Shown here: positions 41,849 to 49,874 of the stretch, in pieces
Layout of the letters: every line of letters begins with the position of its first letter
Position numbering within the stretch: the first letter of the stretch is position 1
From: Campylobacter concisus
GTDB taxonomy: Bacteria > Campylobacterota > Campylobacteria > Campylobacterales > Campylobacteraceae
Direction: 5' to 3'
Length of the DNA: 64,000 nucleotides
Assembly: GCF_003048405.1 (NCBI RefSeq)
Contig: NZ_PIQS01000001.1
Location: 496,001 to 560,000 of the forward strand
Made by a program: the position numbers and the translations under genes
The notes under the pieces: generated by a model
The model's database searches: none
What the model saw: only the letters and a program-made list of their open reading frames with translations
What the model was told of the DNA's origin: nothing

Positions 41849-42766
41849 ATGGCAAATATTTCTCTTGATGAATATAAAAACTTAGTTAAAGAAAAAAGGA
41901 AAGAAGGCTTTAAACAGCCTTATGACTTAGTTTATGATAATTTTATTACATTAGGATACGACAAAGTCCCTAAAGAATTCTTTTTAAGTAATGCAAGTGA
42001 AGTTGTTGAAAAACTTAGAAATAGCTGTTGGAGTGAATTTCAGCCATTAGAAAAAGACTTTACTTCAAAAATGCTAAAAGAGTTAGTTGATGATGAGTAT
42101 ATCAAAACTCTTACACCAATAGAGGCAATTACTTGGTTTGTGGAAGAATTTCCGGAACATATATATGCTTTGACTTTGTCAAATACTCAAAGTAGGAGGA
42201 GTAGAGCAGGTAAAGAATTTGAAAGTATTATAGAACTCATTTTGATTGGTGCAGGGATTCCACTTGACAGTCAAGGTAATATAGGTAAACAAGAGTTTGT
42301 CAATAAAGGTCTTGGTAAATTGGTAGATTTAGTTTCTCTGGGTGTTTTAGAATACATTGTAAATAAGAGAAATACTGTCTTAATTAGTGCAAAAACCACA
42401 TTAAGAGAAAGATGGCAAGAAGTACCTGAAGAAATGGGAAGAACAGGTGCAAGAGAAATGTTTTTAGCAACTCTTGATACTTCTATTAGCTCTGATGTAT
42501 TGAACACTCTATATGAGGCTAATATACAAGTTACAACAACAAAAAATATAAAAGAAACATATTATTCCGATAATGAAAGGGTATTAACCTTTGAAAAGTT
42601 GGTTGAAATATGTTTAGACAATGTTTCTCATTGGAAAAATTTCAACTACACAGTAGAACAAAATGAGCAAATGATAGAGCTTATCACTAAGCAAATTGAA
42701 AAACACCAAAATCATAAATTTGTAGAAGAATATTATGATGAGAGATTAAAAAACATAAAGAAGTAG
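41849..42766 (+). CDS. Type II restriction endonuclease (EcoRII/SsoII-like)
   Basis: A 305-residue protein divergent from the methyltransferase. A PD-(D/E)xK-type core is visible: GKLVDLVSLGVLEY with the Asp, then VLISAKTTLRERWQEV, in which the Lys and the conserved TTLRERW stretch recall the EcoRII, SsoII and PspGI group that cut CCNGG- or CCWGG-like sites. The N-terminal ~140 residues are helical (specificity or effector region). The recognition site is inferred by similarity only. A GAAAGGAAAAGAG ribosome site precedes the start. Confidence 0.82.
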   Translation: MANISLDEYKNLVKEKRKEGFKQPYDLVYDNFITLGYDKVPKEFFLSNASEVVEKLRNSCWSEFQPLEKDFTSKMLKELVDDEYIKTLTPIEAITWFVEEFPEHIYALTLSNTQSRRSRAGKEFESIIELILIGAGIPLDSQGNIGKQEFVNKGLGKLVDLVSLGVLEYIVNKRNTVLISAKTTLRERWQEVPEEMGRTGAREMFLATLDTSISSDVLNTLYEANIQVTTTKNIKETYYSDNERVLTFEKLVEICLDNVSHWKNFNYTVEQNEQMIELITKQIEKHQNHKFVEEYYDERLKNIKK

Positions 42767-42843
42767 ACAAATTAGAATTTGTCGGTATATCATTAAATCG
42801 CATTTTTTCGATTAAACTATGGAATACAAAGGAGCAAATAATC

Positions 42844-43197
42844 ATGAGCGAACAGAGAATCTATTGCATGGACCTTGTAAAAAAAGAGGATCCGGAAAAG
42901 GCTGTCAGAACACCGTTTTATCAGACAGAATCTACAGGCGGATCGGTCTGGGTTATCAAACCCGGTCAGACATTGCAAAAGCACTATCACCACAATTCCG
43001 ACGATATATGGATCGTCCTTCAGGGAGAGGGAATATTCTACCCCCAGCCTAATGAAGAGGTTCCATTCAAGAAAGGCCATGTCATAGTATCGAAGAAAGA
43101 CTCCTGCCACGGAGCAAAAAATACTGGAGATGAGGATATCATCTTTGTAAGTATAGTAGCACCTGTCCCTTCCGACTATGATCCTATAAACGAGTGA
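42844..43197 (+). CDS. Cupin-domain protein, 117 residues
   Basis: A small single-domain cupin with the metal-binding motif in LQKHYHHNSDDIWIVLQGEG (first box) and VIVSKKDSCHGAKNTGDED (second box). The specific ligand is unknown; such proteins often bind small metabolites. The composition is more balanced than its neighbours, suggesting separate acquisition. It seems to be cargo of the clostridial-type element, with its own AAAGGAG site. Confidence 0.75.
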   Translation: MSEQRIYCMDLVKKEDPEKAVRTPFYQTESTGGSVWVIKPGQTLQKHYHHNSDDIWIVLQGEGIFYPQPNEEVPFKKGHVIVSKKDSCHGAKNTGDEDIIFVSIVAPVPSDYDPINE

Positions 43198-43240
43198 CAG
43201 GAAAATAAAATTCCCGTTTGACAAAGGATTGTGATTATAC

Positions 43241-43306
43241 TTGAGAAAGAAAAATGTTTATATAACATTGGGATACATAGCTGTATATCTGGTGATATAT
43301 TGGTGA
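43241..43306 (+). CDS. Possible 21-residue hydrophobic peptide
   Basis: A TTG-initiated frame (RKKNVYITLGYIAVYLVIYW) with basic start and one hydrophobic helix, 7 bases before the next small membrane ORF. It may be a degraded piece of a larger membrane protein rather than a real gene. Confidence 0.25.
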   Translation: MRKKNVYITLGYIAVYLVIYW

Positions 43307-43313
43307 GAGCAAC

Positions 43314-43520
43314 TTGATTGGTTGGCTATTTACTAATATTTCAACTGGTGAGCATAGTTATTTATATGGTTGGTTGCTCAGTAGTAATCTGTTTTGGTAT
43401 GCACTTGCGATTTCTGCGCTTCCTTCTCTTTGGGGTAAGTTTAAGTTTTCGGCTGTTACTACGGCGGGATTTATTGTAGGTATTGTAGCAGGCATAATCG
43501 TTGAGAAATACAAGAAGTAA
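43314..43520 (+). CDS. Small membrane protein, 68 residues
   Basis: A TTG start (43314) opens a protein with two hydrophobic segments (LFWYALAISALPSLWG and TTAGFIVGIVAGIIVEKY). Similar, longer membrane proteins occur in Firmicutes; this one may be a shortened copy. A strong terminator follows. No function is suggested. Confidence 0.45.
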   Translation: MIGWLFTNISTGEHSYLYGWLLSSNLFWYALAISALPSLWGKFKFSAVTTAGFIVGIVAGIIVEKYKK

Positions 43521-43558
43521 GTCAAATTTCAGTTTGTCGAGCTGAATAATACAGATTC

Positions 43559-43596
43559 AAGACGATAGAAAGTAAAACATCTATCGTCTTTTCTTA
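43559..43596 (+). terminator. Intrinsic terminator
   Basis: AAGACGATAGA (43559-43569) and TCTATCGTCTT (43580-43590) form an 11-bp stem, followed by TTCTT. Confidence 0.8.
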
Positions 43597-43625
43597 TGAA
43601 AAAAACTTGAAAGGAGATGAAATTT

Positions 43626-43887
43626 ATGGACAATAAAAACAGAATTAGAAAAAGTAAAAGAAAAGATTGAAAGCAAGTAAGAAGAAAAAAAATATGAAAA
43701 GAAACTATCTCAGCTTAAAAATCAGGAAAAGAAAATCAGAAAGCAAACGAGCCTTGAAGAAAGAAAAAAGCGAAACCATAGATTGATAGAGCGAGGAGCA
43801 ATCTTAGAAAGTTTAATTGAGGGAGCAAGCGAGAAAAGTAATGAAGAAATAAAGGCTATTTTGCAAAGAGCATTTCAAAAAGACTAA
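43626..43887 (+). pseudogene. DUF3847-type small protein remnant
   Basis: The end of the frame reads TSLEERKKRNHRLIERGAIL and ESLIEGASEKSNEEIKAILQ, matching the small DUF3847 proteins that sit next to relaxase genes in clostridial mobile elements. The ATG at 43626 is in a different frame and stops after 14 codons, and a second stop (TAA near 43678) lies in the main frame. It is disrupted at least twice. Confidence 0.6.
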
Positions 43888-43891
43888 GAAA

Positions 43892-43967
43892 CGCAAGGAC
43901 ATAGTATAATTGTAATTCCCTTAGATTTTCTAAGGGCGCAATTATACACCCTTTAGGTGTCCTTGCG
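43892..43967. repeat. Triple-nested inverted repeat, candidate oriT
   Basis: Three concentric pairings: CGCAAGGACA (43892-43901) with TGTCCTTGCG (43958-43967); TATAATTG (43905-43912) with CAATTATA (43939-43946); CCCTTAG (43918-43924) with CTAAGGG (43930-43936). Total 25 base pairs. Its place beside the DUF3847 remnant, where clostridial elements keep oriT, suggests a transfer origin whose relaxase gene has been lost. Confidence 0.65.
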
Positions 43968-44417
43968 ACCTGCGGTGCTTTTACCCTTGCGGGGAGCAAA
44001 GAAAAAAGCCGAAGCATTTTTCCGTATTAAAGGCAAAAGACAACTGAATATAATTCATTCGCTTTTTTATCATCAAGGGTAAAGCACATTCACTATCGCT
44101 CACCCTTGACAATAAAAATTTGAAACAGATAGCTTACATTAAGCCGACATACTGAAACAACAAAAGTCGGCTTTTTCTATTGTACCGTTTCAAAACGCTC
44201 ATTCAGTTTATAGAAAAGCAAAAGTATTTTTAAGACCGACATCTAAAACAACAAAAGAAAAATAAGAAGATGACAAATGCCACATTCCCAAAATGGGAGT
44301 GTACCTAAATCAAAGACAGTACTAATCAAAGGGGGTAGTGAAACACGACTTCCTTAAAAGATAAAAGGAGTAACGATTTGTTGCTACATTTTCATAACAA
44401 AAGATAGGAGAGAAAAA
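43968..44417. other. Non-coding segment with several hairpins
   Basis: No gene is supported. Visible structures: TCAAGGGT (44073-44080) with ACCCTTGA (44102-44109); AAGCCGAC (44141-44148) with GTCGGCTT (44166-44173) followed by TTT, a likely terminator; and a short hairpin around 44284-44306 (ACATTCCCA/TGGGAGTGT). In related elements this interval would hold the relaxase gene; here it is deleted. Confidence 0.5.
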
Positions 44418-45078
44418 TGGCAGATAAAAGGATGTTTTCAATAAAGATAGTGGATAGCGACTTATTTTTGGATATGCCATTAAGTAGCCAATGCCTGTAT
44501 TTTCATCTATCTATGAGGGCAGATGATGATGACTTAAAAATTCTAATTACAAAAGGTTTTGTAATTGTCTTTTAAAGAGGGGTTATAGTCATTACCTATT
44601 GGAAGATAAATAACTACATCAGAAATGACAGACGAAAAGAAACGATGTATCTTGAAGAAAAGCAAAGTATAACGCAAACGGAAAATGGAGCATATATCAA
44701 GGTTGAAAATCTTGGTATACCAAATGACAACCAAGTGTCAACCGTTTGTCCGCATAGTATAGTTAAGGGTAGATTAGATAAGAGGAGAATAGAACAGGTT
44801 GCCCCAGTGTCCCTTTATGGAGAGTATCAAAATATTCATTTAACCGATGAAAAATACCAAAATCTAAAAGATAGGCTGAAAGGTCATACAGATACAATGA
44901 CTGAAAAGCTATTAAGATATATCAAAAGTAAAGGCACAGACTACAAAGACCACTATGTAACAATCCTTAATTGGTATGAATTGGTATGAACAGGATAAAG
45001 AAAAGCTATCACAGAAAAATAATCAAAATAAAAGCCATAGAACCTATTCAACCAACTATGAAGACAGCGACAGCCTAT
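44418..45078 (+). pseudogene. Phage-type replisome organizer remnant
   Basis: Starts as MADKRMFSIKIVDSDLFLDM and PLSSQCLYFHLSMRADDDD, the usual opening of DnaD-like replisome organizers on clostridial elements. A segment after the acidic run is missing, a TAA at about 44573 stops the frame, and the C-terminal part (LTDEKYQNLKDRLKGHT, YIKSKGTDYKDHYVTILNWY) continues in another frame. A 10-base direct duplication (AATTGGTATG twice, near 44970-44989) breaks it again. Non-functional. Confidence 0.75.
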
Positions 45079-45190
45079 AAAAGGTGTTTTTAAGGGTTTA
45101 ATCATAAAAGAGGTGTCAGACTATGGTTAAGATAAAAATAAGCCTTAAAAACGCATTATAGAGCCTGATGTAGAAAAGGAGACTAAAATT

Positions 45191-46025
45191 ATGAATGATA
45201 AAGAAAATATGATTACTACAAAAATTCAAGGGACAGATTTTATCTACAACAAAGATACTCACTATGAAGAAGACGGACATATCTATTGCAAGATTTGTAA
45301 TGAAAGAATAGACGGTAAGGTAATTCCGATGTTGGATAAGCCTATGATTATCAGAACGGCTTGTAAATGTGATAGAGATAGAGCTGAACAAGAAAAAACT
45401 GTTAAAACAAGATAGGTTGAGACAAAGCTGCTTTATATCCAAAAATCAAATAGCCTACACCTTTAAAAATGCCGATGAAGATACAGATAAGGAAATCATC
45501 AAAAAAGCAAAGAACTATGTAAAACATTTTGAAGAAATGAGAAAAGATAATGTTGGACTGTTACTTTACGGAAATGTAGGAAGTGGCAAGACCTATGTAG
45601 CTTGTGCTATTGCCAACGCTATAATTACAGAATATAGCCATACAGTAAAAATGAGGAACTTTGCACAGATATTAAACGACTTACAAAAAGGCGGCTTTAA
45701 TCTTGATAGAAACGAATATATCGAATAGATAACAAGCCCTACCCTACTAATTCTTGATGATTTTGGAATAGAGAGAAATACAGAATATGCCTTAGAGCAA
45801 ATTTACAATGTAATCAATGCAAGATACCTAAAGGCAAGACCAACCATTATAACTACTAACCTTAATTTCAAAGATATAGAAAAAGAACAGGAAGATATAA
45901 TGCTTGGCAGGATTTATTCAAGGATAATCGAGATGTGTTTACCTCTTAGGATAACGGGACTTGATAGAAGAAAAATACAGAGCAAAGAAAAGCTGAAGAA
46001 AGCACAAAACTTAATAGATGAATGA
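45191..46025 (+). pseudogene. DnaC/DnaI-like AAA+ helicase loader, broken
   Basis: The N-terminal zinc segment HIYCKICNERIDGKV and ACKCDRDRAEQE lies in one frame (45191-45415). The ATPase part LLLYGNVGSGKTYVACAIAN (Walker A) follows in another frame, then a TAG at 45726-45728, then Walker B LLILDDFGIERN to the end at 46025. At least one frameshift (about 45400) and one nonsense codon. The family belongs to clostridial elements. A DnaI-like gene has been discussed in C. concisus as exotoxin 9/DnaI; I recall this but cannot verify homology here. Confidence 0.8.
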
Positions 46026-46086
46026 GAGCGATTGGAAAAGTAAAAAATTCTAATCGCTTTTTAATTGCAAGAAAAGGAATGATGAT

Positions 46087-46260
46087 ATGCAAAAAAATAA
46101 TACAGAAACAAAAACAATAAAGAAGATTGGAAAAACTACCTATGAAGTTGTTGTACATTTTAATAAAAATACTACTGAAACAATGCAAGACAAATTGAAA
46201 CGCATAATGCTTAGAGAAATTGAGAGTGAAAAACATCAAAAAAATGATAAAAATGATTAG
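46087..46260 (+). CDS. TnpW-like transposon protein, 57 residues
   Basis: IKKIGKTTYEVVVHFNKNTT followed by a MQDKLKRIMLREIE helix resembles the small TnpW-family proteins of Tn4451-type elements (a strand motif IGKTTY.V.VHF). It lies at the right end of the element, 28 bases before the 6-bp flanking repeat. It looks intact; its role is not known. An AAGGAATGAT site precedes it. Confidence 0.6.
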   Translation: MQKNNTETKTIKKIGKTTYEVVVHFNKNTTETMQDKLKRIMLREIESEKHQKNDKND

Positions 46261-46287
46261 AAAGTCCTTGACAAGTTGTTACAGGTT

Positions 46288-46409
46288 TGGCTCGCTAATC
46301 TTTTCTTTGGTCTTTTGGTTAAAAATATCACTAAAATTTGCAGACCTGCCTTGTTTGTGCTGTTGCTTAGTGTATGAATTTATATTGGTGCTTAAGATGC
46401 TAATATCAT
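46288..46409 (-). pseudogene. Family A gene A3, 5' fragment
   Basis: Read on the minus strand, this is the missing start of A3: ISILSTNINSYTKQQHKQGR, then SANFSDIFNQKTKEKISEP, joining in frame with EPAKFTYTTSS at 38618. The repeated six bases encode the shared Glu-Pro. The ATG at 46409-46407 has a strong AGGAGG site (46425-46420), but reads only MILAS before a stop. The long frame is offset by one base, so a small deletion near the start predates or accompanies the insertion. Confidence 0.75.
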
Positions 46410-46927
46410 TCGTGGTTTGCCTCCTAGCTTCTTGCTTTTTAAGTTTTAATTAAAGTAACCATAAAATAATTGACTATCCAAATTTATCAGTCAAAATAAA
46501 CAAGTGACAAATATGCCAATCACAAAAATTACAAAAATTTACTTTTACTAAGTCATTCTTTGGTGGGACTGATTTAATTCCAGTATGCGCCAAAATTCAA
46601 TTCAGATATTAGGGCGAGCATACTCTATGTAGCTACAAAATGTTACCATTTGCATCTCCATAGAGGCTCGCAAGGATAGCTTGCCGCTCCCTTGACCCAC
46701 GCTTAAAAAATATTTTCTTTATTAAAGTGGCCATGCAAGATAGGCTTTTTTTAATAAAAGCTTAAGTTGATTAAAGGCAGCCATAAGAACAAAAATAATT
46801 AGACTAAATTATTTTTTATGATCTACAAAATATATTTTAGTATATTTTTAAAATGGCAACGTAACAAATAATGTTTGGAAGTAATAAATGAGATGATTAT
46901 GTAATAAACTTAGTAGAGTCTCTACGT
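46410..46927. other. Non-coding segment between A3 and mobA
   Basis: About 520 bases, no supported gene. On the minus strand it should contain the A3 promoter. A partial -24/-12 match (TTGGCATATTTGTCAC, about 46520-46505) has AC where GC is required, so I do not call it. The AGGAGG at 46425-46420 is the only clear signal. Confidence 0.45.
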
Positions 46928-48520
46928 TTAAAACATATCTAGACTTTGAGTTTTTTCCTTGCATACATCACCCACATGGTGATATATGCTGGCTTTTTGG
47001 GAGTATTCACGCTCCTCTATAAATTCTCTACATATTCTTGTAGCATCTTGTGCTCTATCTGTAAGCTCTCGTATTCTTCTCTCAAATTTTGGAATTTTTC
47101 TTCTAAATTTTCTAATTTTTCTTCCAAGCAAGATATTGAACTCTCGTACATATCTCTTTGTTGCTGCAAAGATTCCGTTAAGGCGTCGTTGCAATCTTTG
47201 TTCAAGCTCTTGACTTTCTTTGTTAGCTCTGTCACATTTGTCTGTAATATCGCGAGCTTCTTCTCGCAGTCTTGTTGCAAATTCATTGTTTCTAATTCGT
47301 GCTTGCTCCTTTCGTCTTCGATCGTCTTCGTCAAGCGCTCGTTCTCTTCTAGCAATGCTTTCTCTAATGCTGTCATCCTCTACTCCATTTTCATTAATAT
47401 AAATTTCCTGCTCTCGTTCTCTATTATCTCTTTGTCTTTTGGAATCGATATGTAATACTCCCTCTGGGTCTTGTCCGCAGTAGGTTGGCTGTATCTCCAT
47501 TGTTTTGGTATCGTCCAAGCTACTTCTTCCTTTAATATCATTGCGTGCACTACCCAGCCAATTGCTATTCCCAAAATTAGTGCGGTAGCCGCTGATAGCG
47601 AGATTATCACCGATCTGTCCTTGTGATGCAAGGATATTGTTTTTTGAAGTTCTTTCGACATATCTTTCTTGATTAAATCTATCTCTTTTAGCAATAAGCT
47701 CCTCAAGTTTTCGCCTATTTTCTCTGCACTCTGCTTGTGTATTTCTATCATGGAATTCTCTAATTCTTCTGCTTGAGCTTTGGCTGAGTTCTCCAAGTCT
47801 TTGAGCACTGGTGAAGTCTGCATCGTATATTCCTCCTTTTAGACGATTTTTTGTTTTTTTAGTAGGCAGTATGATCGTTATGCCTTTTTTGTTGATCCTG
47901 GTTATTTCGATACCATTTTGTTTAAGAAGTTCAATCATGTGGTCTCTATTTTTAATATAGCCTTGCTTAACCAGATCGTGCAACTTTTGGTCTAGCTCTT
48001 CTAAATTTTTATAATGATTGATGTTTTTCTTGCTAGACAATATAGTTTGCTCTTTTGCTGGATCATCTGGACTTGATAGTCCATACTCATCGTTAATGAT
48101 CTTTTTGATTAGATCTATTCTCGTTTGATCATATTTGGCAAAATAAGGATTAAATGACCTGTCTGTTTCAAGATCTATCTTAGGGATAAGGAAATTTAAC
48201 TCAAGCCGTCCATCCTTGTCTGAGTGTTCTACCCATAATACATTTGTACGTTCAAGCATATATTCACCCAAAAGAGCATATTCAAAATCCTTAATAATTT
48301 TTAGTTTTTGCTCTTCAGTTAAAAAGTCATGCCTCTCTTCAAATGATAAAACACCAAAACAGGTCTTTTGTTTATAGGTGATGCCTTTTATAATAGCTCT
48401 AGTTAAATTTTCATCACCTTTTATAACTCTTGCTGTTCCAGCAGCTTTTCTCTCATTTAAAAGATAATTTATGCTCCCAAGGCCACCACCAGTATAAGTA
48501 CGAAGAAATTTAACTAGCAT
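46928..48520 (-). CDS. mobA: Mobilization relaxase MobA (ColE1-type layout)
   Basis: Nicks oriT for transfer. The start MLVKFLRTYTGGGLGSINYL at 48520 matches the GGG-containing opening of ColE1-family MobA; the longer frame from 48559 uses a TTG and is not needed. Catalytic region: the segment around NVLWVEHSDKDGRLELNFLI has the expected His-containing strand, but the second half (residues ~270-530) is charged, helical and coiled-coil. Two other genes are nested out of frame within that half (47823-47380 and 47376-47017), exactly as mobB and mobD are inside mobA in ColE1. mobC precedes it. Confidence 0.82.
   Translation of the reverse strand: MLVKFLRTYTGGGLGSINYLLNERKAAGTARVIKGDENLTRAIIKGITYKQKTCFGVLSFEERHDFLTEEQKLKIIKDFEYALLGEYMLERTNVLWVEHSDKDGRLELNFLIPKIDLETDRSFNPYFAKYDQTRIDLIKKIINDEYGLSSPDDPAKEQTILSSKKNINHYKNLEELDQKLHDLVKQGYIKNRDHMIELLKQNGIEITRINKKGITIILPTKKTKNRLKGGIYDADFTSAQRLGELSQSSSRRIREFHDRNTQAECRENRRKLEELIAKRDRFNQERYVERTSKNNILASQGQIGDNLAISGYRTNFGNSNWLGSARNDIKGRSSLDDTKTMEIQPTYCGQDPEGVLHIDSKRQRDNREREQEIYINENGVEDDSIRESIARRERALDEDDRRRKEQARIRNNEFATRLREEARDITDKCDRANKESQELEQRLQRRLNGIFAATKRYVREFNILLGRKIRKFRRKIPKFERRIRELTDRAQDATRICREFIEEREYSQKASIYHHVGDVCKEKTQSLDMF
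47017..47376 (-). CDS. MobD-like coiled-coil protein nested in mobA
   Basis: A 119-residue, uninterrupted coiled coil (ALEKALLEENERLTKTIEDE and EEKLENLEEKFQNLREEYES) in a different frame inside mobA. It starts 3 bases after the mobB-like stop, and GGAG of the previous stop region serves as ribosome site. The same arrangement (mobB then mobD within mobA) is known for ColE1-type plasmids. The alternative is a chance frame, but regular heptads argue otherwise. Confidence 0.6.
   Translation of the reverse strand: MTALEKALLEENERLTKTIEDERSKHELETMNLQQDCEKKLAILQTNVTELTKKVKSLNKDCNDALTESLQQQRDMYESSISCLEEKLENLEEKFQNLREEYESLQIEHKMLQEYVENL
47380..47823 (-). CDS. mobB: MobB-like membrane protein nested in mobA
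   Basis: A 147-residue frame entirely within mobA: a helical first part (KDLENSAKAQAEELENSMIE), one transmembrane segment (VIISLSAATALILGIAIGWV, about residues 72-91) and a short cytoplasmic tail. The start has a near-perfect ribosome site AAGGAGGA at 47838-47831, 7 bases before the ATG, which chance frames rarely have. ColE1 MobB has the same topology and position and assists MobA at the relaxosome and coupling protein. Confidence 0.72.
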   Translation of the reverse strand: MQTSPVLKDLENSAKAQAEELENSMIEIHKQSAEKIGENLRSLLLKEIDLIKKDMSKELQKTISLHHKDRSVIISLSAATALILGIAIGWVVHAMILKEEVAWTIPKQWRYSQPTADKTQREYYISIPKDKEIIENESRKFILMKME

Positions 48521-48555
48521 CACTAGTGCCTTTATTTGTATTGATACAAGGCGAA

Positions 48556-48897
48556 TCAAGAAACATATTTTTTACCCAATATTTCATAAATTTTATGTAA
48601 GATCTTATTATCGTCGGCTATGATCTCAATACCAACTCTATCTAGGCTTTGCCCACTATTTAATTTGGTGGCTATTTGGTTTATGTTTTGTCCTTGTCTA
48701 GATAGCTCAATTAGAAGTTCCCTTATAATTGGTGCATAAATCTGCTTAGACAACATAGCTCTTAGGGCAAATTTTGAGAAAGTTAGGCCACTTTCTTGTA
48801 ATTTATTATTAATCACCAACCATTCTGCATTACTTAGCCTAAGTCTTTTAGTTATGACTTTGGTTACCTTGCGTTTTTTTATCTTTTCAGAACTCAC
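48556..48897 (-). CDS. mobC: Mobilization accessory protein MobC
   Basis: A 113-residue basic protein with the MobC signature RQGQNINQIATKLNSGQSLD in its second half and a ribbon-helix-helix-like N-terminus (RLRLSNAEWLVINNKLQESG). MobC loosens oriT DNA for the relaxase. It lies immediately upstream of mobA, so oriT is expected just upstream of it (48898-49263). Confidence 0.85.
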   Translation of the reverse strand: MSSEKIKKRKVTKVITKRLRLSNAEWLVINNKLQESGLTFSKFALRAMLSKQIYAPIIRELLIELSRQGQNINQIATKLNSGQSLDRVGIEIIADDNKILHKIYEILGKKYVS

Positions 48898-49263
48898 GTA
48901 AATTTACTCCCAATCTAAGAAGAAGCCACTCAAAAAATCCTATGCCATAAAAATTTTTGTCAGACTTGCTCTTTAAATATCTTTTAAGGTTATTTTATAA
49001 AATTTCACAGCCTAAAACAAGGAATTCGGTAGGCTTCAGGCCGCTAAAATGCGTGTTTTTTTAAAAATACTATGAAATATATAATATAATTTTTGTAGCT
49101 TCTGGATTTCTCTTAAAAATTTAGTCTAGTATGAAATTAAGAAAATAAAATAATAAAAATGTAAGGGGTTATGCTCATCATAAAAGAGCACTTAGATAGG
49201 ACAAGCTAATAACATAAAATTAGTTACTAGCAAATCACAGATAACTAAAGTCTAGCTTTATGC
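48898..49263. other. Non-coding segment, probable oriT region of the island
   Basis: About 365 bases without a supported gene, between mobC and the toxin-antitoxin pair. Position upstream of mobC suggests oriT. A short imperfect hairpin (GCCTAAAACAAGG with TAGGC, about 49010-49036) and a GGCCGC-containing stretch at 49040-49050 are the only structured parts I see. No nick-site consensus can be assigned with confidence. Confidence 0.4.
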
Positions 49264-49551
49264 TTAGTTAAATTTATCCTTTAGCATCTCGTATACTTCG
49301 TTGTTCTCTCTTTTGCCGACAACTAGCACTAACACTACTATCTCACTATCTTTTACCTGATATGCCAAGCGGTAGCCGACATCTCTTAACTTGATCTTAT
49401 AGACATCTTCGTAGCCTCGTAGCTTGTCCTTGGCAACCTTTGGGTTTTCTAGACGCTCACTTAGCTTCTTTTTAAACTGCACTTTTATGCTATTGTCTAG
49501 CTTTTGCCACTCTTTTAAAGCGCCTGGTAAGAACTCTAACTCATAGCTCAT
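49264..49551 (-). CDS. RelE/ParE-family toxin
   Basis: A 95-residue toxin of a type II system. Family pattern: ELEFLPGALKEWQKLDNSIK at the start, LRGYEDVYKIKLRDVGYRLAY with the conserved Arg residues, and VLVVGKRENNEVYEML near the end, typical of RelE mRNA interferases. It overlaps the antitoxin gene by 11 bases. It probably stabilises the island. Confidence 0.88.
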   Translation of the reverse strand: MSYELEFLPGALKEWQKLDNSIKVQFKKKLSERLENPKVAKDKLRGYEDVYKIKLRDVGYRLAYQVKDSEIVVLVLVVGKRENNEVYEMLKDKFN

Positions 49552-49792
49552 CTAAGCTTACTTTTACTGGTTTTTCACCACTTGCTAGAGCAGCATCTAC
49601 TGCTTTACTTAGATGATACTCTTCTATTATCTCTGCCATCTTTTCATAGACAGCACTAGGCACTAGATATGCACTAGGGACATTGTGGTTTAGTATAGCT
49701 ACGACATTATCTCCAGCTTGTTTTAAAATTTGAGCTGGAGACTTTTTTAGCTCACTTATGCTAGCTGTAAAATTTGCTTGTATAGTTTGCAT
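49541..49792 (-). CDS. Phd/YefM-type (RelB-like) antitoxin
   Basis: An 83-residue antitoxin. The N-terminus QANFTASISELKKSPAQILK and the strand VVAILNHNVPSAYLVPSAVY are the Phd/YefM DNA-binding fold; the C-terminal tail would wrap the toxin. It precedes and overlaps the toxin gene, as usual for autorepressed pairs. Confidence 0.88.
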   Translation of the reverse strand: MQTIQANFTASISELKKSPAQILKQAGDNVVAILNHNVPSAYLVPSAVYEKMAEIIEEYHLSKAVDAALASGEKPVKVSLDEL

Positions 49793-49874
49793 TTTTATCC
49801 TTTATTTAATACCTAAAATAATACTAAATAAGATATAAAGATAGTCTTAAAAGTTTATGCTTTGAAATTTATCC

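Noticed and set aside
45191..46025. Functional exotoxin 9/DnaI virulence gene
   Set aside because: The reading frame is broken by a frameshift and a stop; the sequence reads as an ordinary helicase loader of a clostridial element.
46505..46520. Sigma-54-like site upstream of A3
   Set aside because: The -12 element has AC instead of the essential GC, so the match is not acceptable.
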